Positions 63,919 through 64,000 of a stretch of 64,000 nt of DNA are shown here, one piece after another; positions within the stretch are counted from its first letter, which is position 1, and each line of letters opens with the position of its first letter. The position numbers and the translations under genes are program-made. The notes beneath the pieces were generated by a model. It did no database searches. It worked only from the letters and a program-made list of their open reading frames with translations, and was not told where the DNA came from. Origin of the DNA: Crocosphaera sp. UHCC 0190 (GTDB taxonomy: Bacteria; Cyanobacteriota; Cyanobacteriia; Cyanobacteriales; Microcystaceae); contig NZ_JAYGHP010000007.1 in assembly GCF_034932065.1 (NCBI RefSeq), forward strand, positions 154,507 to 218,506. The letters run 5' to 3'.

Positions 63919-64000
63919 TCAAGAACTACTGCTCTTGATACATGGTATTTCAACCATCTGGTTAGGCGTAGATTCGGAAACTTCCTGCCCTATATATCTA
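63919..64000 (-). CDS. tnpB: TnpB C-terminus (partial, cut by window edge)
   Basis: The minus strand has an open frame of 26 codons reading ...GQEVSESTPNQMVEIPCIKS and ending at TGA (63919-63921). The end sequence and the hairpin after it are like the tails of IS891/IS1341-type TnpB genes. The core of the gene lies beyond base 64000, so integrity cannot be judged. Confidence 0.55.
   Translation of the reverse strand, partial: RYIGQEVSESTPNQMVEIPCIKSSSS

Overview
The window is from a low-GC unicellular cyanobacterium, most likely of the Crocosphaera/Cyanothece group (inference). The evidence is the many HIP1 octamers (GCGATCGC), a cyanobacterial PII protein, a phycobilin-type heme oxygenase, a dihydroxynaphthoyl-CoA thioesterase of the phylloquinone pathway, a PEP-CTERM protein, and IS200/IS605 ends and palindromes typical of that group. 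I recognised no tRNA, rRNA or CRISPR array.

Left part (1-24 kb). After a phosphoketolase cut by the window edge comes a surface-polysaccharide locus: two sulfotransferases, a glycosidase-like lipoprotein, an O-antigen-ligase-like membrane protein, two glycosyltransferases, a Wza-like outer-membrane exporter and a Wzc/Wzz-like chain-length protein. Embedded in it on the minus strand (7.87-18.0 kb) is a compact natural-product cluster. Read in the direction of transcription it encodes a stand-alone adenylation enzyme with a proline/pyrrole-type pocket, a free carrier protein, a flavin-dependent halogenase, a TauE/SafE transporter, an AhpD-like protein, a condensation/carrier/thioesterase NRPS with a cysteine nucleophile, and an ABC exporter. 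A prolyl-carrier-protein dehydrogenase-like flavoprotein lies 5 kb away at 23.2 kb and completes the known route from proline to a carrier-bound, halogenated pyrrole. I consider this the most interesting system in the window.

Middle part (24.5-42.4 kb). This holds a PEP-CTERM choice-of-anchor protein, an SLC12-like transporter, heme oxygenase, a group of three glycosyltransferase-type genes, an ankyrin-repeat protein, a secreted subtilisin-like protease with near-identical tandem 171-residue repeats, dxs, and an HTH-NACHT NTPase that may act in defence.

Right part (42.4-64 kb). A hybrid sensor kinase and a response regulator are bordered by solo IS605-type ends. Next come an MFS transporter, a stand-alone TnpB element and, directly beside it, a jacalin-lectin/aerolysin pore-forming toxin. 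These are followed by a manganese-type ABC transporter pair without its permease, two cyclic-di-GMP proteins, and a housekeeping stretch (CDGSH protein, rdgB, aqpZ, glnB, DHNA-CoA thioesterase, def, dnaA, GNAT, sfsA). A second TnpB element is cut by the right edge. Several 26-bp palindromes with the same arms are scattered between genes.
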